From the NCBI GenBank assembly GCA_018812355.1, contig JAHJDQ010000061.1, positions 1-9,186 on the forward strand: DNA of 9,186 bases, given 5' to 3'. Both the position numbers and the translations under genes were made by a program. Source of the DNA: Nanobdellota archaeon (GTDB lineage: Archaea; Nanobdellota; Nanobdellia; Woesearchaeales; GW2011-AR9). This document shows, in pieces, positions 6,017 through 9,186 of the stretch. Under the pieces are notes generated by a model. The model did not search any database. It saw only the letters and a list, made by a program, of their open reading frames with translations, and was not told where the DNA came from. Positions within the stretch are counted from its first letter, which is position 1; every line of letters starts with the position of its first letter.

Positions 6017-7459
6017 TCATTTAATGAGCTTCTTCAATTCATCCACAATCCAGACCATTCCTTCTGTATCCAATCCACAATAATTAAGCAAATCTTGTCT
6101 CAATTTATTATGGACTTCTTCATTATTCTTAATATGCGAATTAAAATACATTATGGAAGCATCTCCACCATTATTAATTTCTAAATTATCATAACCTTTA
6201 CCTGTAATTGCAGGAAGAACTTTCTTGATTGAATATCTTCCTTTCTGAGTAGGGCAATAATAATGGAAGTTTTGGAATGGAACCGCCAAATCAACAATTC
6301 TACCTAAAACCTTATTTACCCATTCTGCGTGTTCGGGAAAATCTTCAGCTAACTTTGTTAAAACCATTATTTCAAAAGACTTATTGAAAACAACAACAGA
6401 ACCATTTCCTTCAATTTCTCCTTTTAGTTGTTCTAATAACTTCAAACGAGGATCTTTTGTTCCATCTGCAAGATATTCAAAATGTTCCAACTTTCCATCT
6501 TCGTGCTGAATATGTAAAGAATATTGAAATGGAATTTTCTGATATGGTCTTGACTTATCATAAATTGGTACAGCAGTATCAAATGTTTCAAAGTCAAAAT
6601 GATAAAGAGGCCATTTCAAAGTATTCATAAAATGTTTAATATGTTCTTTAGAATAAACCACTTGACATTTATTGACAGCTTTTCTGATAACTTCATCTTT
6701 TGGTTTTAATTCTGTTTCTTTAGGAATATCTTTAATATCAACAATTCCTTGATGAAAGAAATTCCAATATTGTCGCCAATTTGTAAGATGTAAAACATTA
6801 TTTGTCGGAAGAGTTCCCCAACAATGCTCTTTTAATGGACAGGGATATGGTTTATTACAATTTACAGTAATTGTAATTGGTGGCTCACAATCATCTTTGA
6901 TGGTTTCTAAATATTTTTGAGCATTTCCTTCAATGTCATCTATTAATTCAACTTGCTCAGTAACATCTTCTTTAGAAACTAATTCTTTTGCTTTAATCTT
7001 ACCTTTCTTTACATATTCTTTATTTAGAAACAGAACAAAGCATTTATTGATTTTGAAACCAGCTTTTTCTAAGACATATTTTTGAAATGCTAAGTCAGGA
7101 ATATGTTGCTTCTTTACTTGTGTTGTAGATTTAATTTCATATAAATTCCAGTTATCTCCTACTGGTTCAAAAATATCTGACCTAACAAATAAATCTTCAA
7201 ATTGAACTCCTGCTTCAAAAATTGTTTTCTTTTTTTTGATAGCTTCTTGAGTCTTTTCAATATTCTCTTTTCCTCTTGTTCCAGATAAATCAACAGCTTT
7301 TGGAAAAAGAAGATAAACATATTTCTCAAAATCATGCCCTTGATCAAACTTATGCTGATCTGCAAGAGATACTTCAGGAAGTTGCTTTCTATCTGCAAAC
7401 CAAAGCAGCCTTTGACATTGCTCTCCTTTCATGTATGCTGATTTGGATAGTTTAGTCAT
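6017..7459 (-). CDS. DUF2779-type protein: Cas4/RecB-like nuclease fused to DnaQ-like exonuclease
   Basis: A 480-aa protein with two nuclease folds. The N-terminal part resembles Cas4/RecB nucleases: GHDFEKY with H42, D95 in RSDIFEP and E108-x-K110 in YEIKSTT, followed by Q126 in the AFQKY helix. C15 together with C201, C207 and C213 (C-x5-C-x5-C) is placed like the four cysteines of an iron-sulfur cluster in Cas4/AddB. The C-terminal part (about 283-478) is a DnaQ-like 3'-5' exonuclease: ExoI DFETF (D289, E291), the middle segment VVVFNKSFE to RIVDL, and ExoIII YCGLD (Y460-x3-D464). The match to DUF2779 is from memory of conserved phrases (AVPIYDKSRPYQKIPFQYSLH, KGRYSIKKVLPA). The substrate is unknown. 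The start ATG overlaps the end of the upstream nuclease gene by 8 bp, and no ribosome site is visible, so it is translationally coupled. Confidence 0.85.
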   Translation of the reverse strand: MTKLSKSAYMKGEQCQRLLWFADRKQLPEVSLADQHKFDQGHDFEKYVYLLFPKAVDLSGTRGKENIEKTQEAIKKKKTIFEAGVQFEDLFVRSDIFEPVGDNWNLYEIKSTTQVKKQHIPDLAFQKYVLEKAGFKINKCFVLFLNKEYVKKGKIKAKELVSKEDVTEQVELIDDIEGNAQKYLETIKDDCEPPITITVNCNKPYPCPLKEHCWGTLPTNNVLHLTNWRQYWNFFHQGIVDIKDIPKETELKPKDEVIRKAVNKCQVVYSKEHIKHFMNTLKWPLYHFDFETFDTAVPIYDKSRPYQKIPFQYSLHIQHEDGKLEHFEYLADGTKDPRLKLLEQLKGEIEGNGSVVVFNKSFEIMVLTKLAEDFPEHAEWVNKVLGRIVDLAVPFQNFHYYCPTQKGRYSIKKVLPAITGKGYDNLEINNGGDASIMYFNSHIKNNEEVHNKLRQDLLNYCGLDTEGMVWIVDELKKLIK

Positions 7460-8570
7460 TTTCTATAATATCTAAAAACTTTTTAAATGAACTTAATGTC
7501 TTTATAATTTCTTTGATTAATTCATTCTTCTCTTTAAGAAGCGATTCCCCTCTATTGATTCTTCTTCGTAAATGAATCCCTGGAAAATATGGGTTCTTTA
7601 TTTTACTCAAAAATTGAACTAAATAATTAATATCCGATACTTCAGAGATTTGACTTAGTTTAATTGAAAAAACAGGGAACCATCTTTCATTCCCAGGCAT
7701 TATTTTATTTCCTGTTTTTGGCCTTCTTTCTGAAATGATTAATTCGGAATCAAAACCTTCAGACTTTTTCTTGATTTTATTAATTAAATCTAAAAAAGCA
7801 GTATTATCCTGCAAATTCTTATATAATACGCCTAACGGTTTTTTCTTATCATTAATCCCACCATTCCTAATTACTGCATTTATTTGAAATTCATCACTAG
7901 AAATTTGTAAAGTGAAATTACATTGACCAAAAGAATCATTATGCCGAGATTTTCTTCTAATAGCAACCCATGCACTATAATAAGCAGGTATTTTTTTTGG
8001 TATATTACCTACTTTGATATCTTTAAATTCATTTAACTCTACAGGCAAATTAGATTTTATTTCATCTGCAAGAGTTTGCATTTTCATCTTGATTATAGGA
8101 AGATAATACTTGTTATAATTTACAAAAAAATCAAAATCATCTTGTCTAAATCCATTAAAATTTGTCAATGTAGCCACCTCCAAGTATTCTACATATTGAT
8201 TTATTAAATTTGATACTGGTTTTAATTTTGTATCATTTTTGATCTTATTTTTAACCTTAAGTGCTATTAAATATATTTGTCCCCATGTTAAAAATTTTAT
8301 ATTCTTGGCTGACACATTCTTTAATTTATCTAAATCTGAGGAATGATTAGTTATAACTAAAAGCTGATCAGTAGGTTCTATTGTAGATAAGTGATTTTCA
8401 ATTTGTCTTAAATCTAATCTTGCTCTAACTTTGGCTTCAATAAATAATCTTTTACTTGGTAAAACTATCAAAGCATCTGGCCTACTATTCTCATCGTTAA
8501 TTTGAAGCTGAAAAGAAATTGCTTTTTGAGTCCTTATTCCTATTTTCTCCAACAAGTTATTTAAAAACAT
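7452..8570 (-). CDS. PD-(D/E)xK nuclease-like protein, 5' end apparently lost
   Basis: From the only ATG this gives 372 aa. RPDALIVLP (D32), FIEAKV (E45-x-K47) and a following Q56 helix form a PD-(D/E)xK core. The remaining 300 residues, ending in a basic and helical tail, are unrecognised. The frame stays open for 45 codons upstream, to 8705, and those codons look like real protein: RRFYYYRGP, then IEDNTTKALINVLE, which would supply the first helix and acidic residue of the nuclease fold. They contain no ATG, GTG or TTG and begin just after an in-frame TGA inside the hairpin at 8695-8715. The native start has therefore probably been lost by truncation or frameshift, or there is a sequencing error. 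The gene is coupled to the DUF2779 gene by an 8-bp overlap. It may be inactive. Confidence 0.65.
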   Translation of the reverse strand: MFLNNLLEKIGIRTQKAISFQLQINDENSRPDALIVLPSKRLFIEAKVRARLDLRQIENHLSTIEPTDQLLVITNHSSDLDKLKNVSAKNIKFLTWGQIYLIALKVKNKIKNDTKLKPVSNLINQYVEYLEVATLTNFNGFRQDDFDFFVNYNKYYLPIIKMKMQTLADEIKSNLPVELNEFKDIKVGNIPKKIPAYYSAWVAIRRKSRHNDSFGQCNFTLQISSDEFQINAVIRNGGINDKKKPLGVLYKNLQDNTAFLDLINKIKKKSEGFDSELIISERRPKTGNKIMPGNERWFPVFSIKLSQISEVSDINYLVQFLSKIKNPYFPGIHLRRRINRGESLLKEKNELIKEIIKTLSSFKKFLDIIEND

Positions 8571-8694
8571 ATCAAAGTTTAAACAATGACAAAATTCTAA
8601 AACATTAATTAAAGCTTTAGTTGTATTATCTTCTATTTGAACATTATTTTTACCTTGGGATGATGGCCCCCTATAGTAATAAAATCTTCTTTTT

Positions 8695-8715
8695 CCACCA
8701 GTGTTTCACTGGTGG
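8695..8715. repeat. Perfect 9-bp hairpin at the broken nuclease 5' end
   Basis: CCACCAGTG (8695-8703) pairs with CACTGGTGG (8707-8715) around a TTT loop. On the minus strand it abuts and partly overlaps the start of the open nuclease frame. No T-run follows on either strand. It could be a transposon end, a translational attenuator or a scar. Confidence 0.8.
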
Positions 8716-8932
8716 CCTACATCCATTAGCACAATGATTGGAAAAAGAAGGGTCAGAAATTCGACCGAGCCGTAGGCGAGCATGCCCCTAGTCTGTTACT
8801 AGGGGTGTCGGATTTCTTTGACAAGATTTTGATGTGGATCTTTCATTATCTATCACTACTAATAGTCTACATTTAAATAATTAACTTAAAAAACTCCGAT
8901 TCCCCCAATTAAAAACTAAATACTAACTAAAA
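8716..8932. other. Gene-free stretch with a branched fold
   Basis: No gene is seen. Positions 8752-8822 can form a branched structure. Positions 8887-8906 carry TAAAAAACTCCGATTCCCCC, which repeats parts of the cassette ends: the first half as at 952-963 and the second half as at 8935-8946. A weak TATA-like ATTTAAAT (8871-8878) faces the nuclease gene but is far from it, so I do not call it a promoter. Confidence 0.5.
8752..8822. repeat. Branched hairpin structure
   Basis: A 10-bp stem (8756-8765 with 8807-8816, one G.T pair) is prolonged by GTCA/TGAC (8752-8755 with 8819-8822) across a 2-nt bulge. It encloses a strong hairpin CCCCTAGT/ACTAGGGG (8785-8792 with 8798-8805) and a weak one (GCC-GTA-GGC, 8769-8777). 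The shape is again a three-way junction. It could be a small structured RNA or a DNA fold; the strand is undetermined. Confidence 0.65.
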
Positions 8933-9100
8933 ACCCGATTCCCCCCAGTGCTACGCACATATAGTCTGCTACGCAGTTATTGATAACGATTCATTAAAAA
9001 AACTACGGCAATAGCATGTATTTACGGTAACAAAAGACTTCTGCGCTCACTACGTTCGCTTGACCACGCTGCGCTCTCGCTGACGCTCGGGGTATTTAAC
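8933..9100. repeat. Right inverted-repeat arm of cassette 2
   Basis: Reverse-complement partner of 1384-1572. The insert 8948-8987, opposite only 5 nt in the left arm, is a row of three small hairpins: GTGC-TAC-GCAC (8948-8958), CTGC-TAC-GCAG (8966-8976) and GTTAT-TG-ATAAC (8976-8987). A second insert (9038-9091), opposite 2 nt in the left arm, is GC-rich. Elsewhere the blocks are adjacent, or overlap by 3 bp at 9027-9029 where the left arm carries a hairpin. Confidence 0.85.
9038..9091. repeat. GC-rich insert with two degenerate repeats
   Basis: On the minus strand two similar units of about 20 bp occur, both of the form AGCG...GAGCGCAG (about 9041-9060 and 9069-9088). The composition differs sharply from the AT-rich genes. 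A related CTCACTTCGTTC word sits in the insert at 917-928. Confidence 0.5.
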
Positions 9101-9101
9101 A

Positions 9102-9185
9102 GCAACTATGCGGAAAGTCCCTCAGCTCGGGACATTTCCCAAATTGTTTATTATCCTTCGGATATAAACAACTTCGCATAGTTGC
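9102..9185. repeat. Three-way-junction structured element, copy 2
   Basis: The closing stem GCAACTATGCG (9102-9112) pairs with CGCATAGTTGC (9175-9185), 11 bp. Inner hairpin a pairs 9113-9121 with 9129-9138 (9 bp, one bulge). Inner hairpin b pairs 9144-9150 with 9165-9171 and 9152-9156 with 9160-9164 (12 bp, one bulged T). The order of parts matches copy 1 in the same orientation. The window ends one base beyond the stem. Confidence 0.8.
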
Positions 9186-9186
9186 G

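Noticed and set aside
6015..6029. Palindrome GCTCATT-T-AATGAGC as terminator of the DUF2779 gene
   Set aside because: The single-base loop allows at most 6 pairs, it overlaps the stop codon, is AT-rich, and no T-run follows on the minus strand.
8695..8715. IS200/IS605 transposon end
   Set aside because: A subterminal hairpin fits the idea, but no TnpA or TnpB gene, partner end or target motif can be seen in the window.
8752..8822. tRNA gene
   Set aside because: TTCGA words and cloverleaf-like branching invited the idea, but there is no proper T-arm, D-arm, anticodon stem or acceptor stem of seven pairs.

Overview
The window looks like a piece of accessory genome from an AT-rich prokaryote, most likely an archaeon and possibly of the DPANN type. 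The archaeal reading rests on TATA-like boxes (TTTATATA, TTAAATATA, TTTAAATAT) placed where an archaeal promoter would put transcription start just before the ORF. It also rests on short or absent leaders, GGAGG and GGTGA ribosome sites, AGA-rich arginine usage and TGA used as a stop. This assignment is inference, and a Patescibacteria-like bacterium is not excluded.

Layout. Two gene cassettes lie side by side, each inside discontinuous inverted repeats. Positions 1-143 carry the outer end of a preceding unit, including a three-way-junction fold at 69-131. Cassette 1 (about 146-1004) holds one small unknown gene (366-848, minus) between collinear inverted-repeat blocks. Positions 1005-1380 are gene-free and hold a long hairpin, two ungapped 96-bp direct repeats and an 11-bp long-range stem. 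Cassette 2 (about 1384-9100) is a defence-like island in a second set of inverted-repeat blocks. It ends in another three-way junction (9102-9185) homologous in shape to the one at 69-131.

Cassette 2 contains three modules. (i) A plus-strand pair, a protein with three winged-helix-like repeats (1695-3092) overlapping by one base a HEPN-domain protein (3092-3874). (ii) A minus-strand type II restriction-modification pair, a C5-cytosine methyltransferase (4863-5936) and a PD-(D/E)xK endonuclease with an N-terminal helix-hairpin-helix (3917-4861), with its own promoter. (iii) A minus-strand pair of nucleases, a PD-(D/E)xK protein (7452-8570) whose 5' end appears broken, overlapping by 8 bp a DUF2779-type Cas4-like/DnaQ-like fusion (6017-7459).

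Module (ii) is a classical restriction-modification system. Module (i) is the best candidate for an uncharacterised RNase-type defence or toxin module. The least explained part is the DNA around the genes. In both cassettes, inverted-repeat blocks that are adjacent or nearly so on one arm are separated on the other arm by inserts, many of which fold as hairpins. No recombinase or transposase is encoded in the window, so any mobility would have to be driven in trans.
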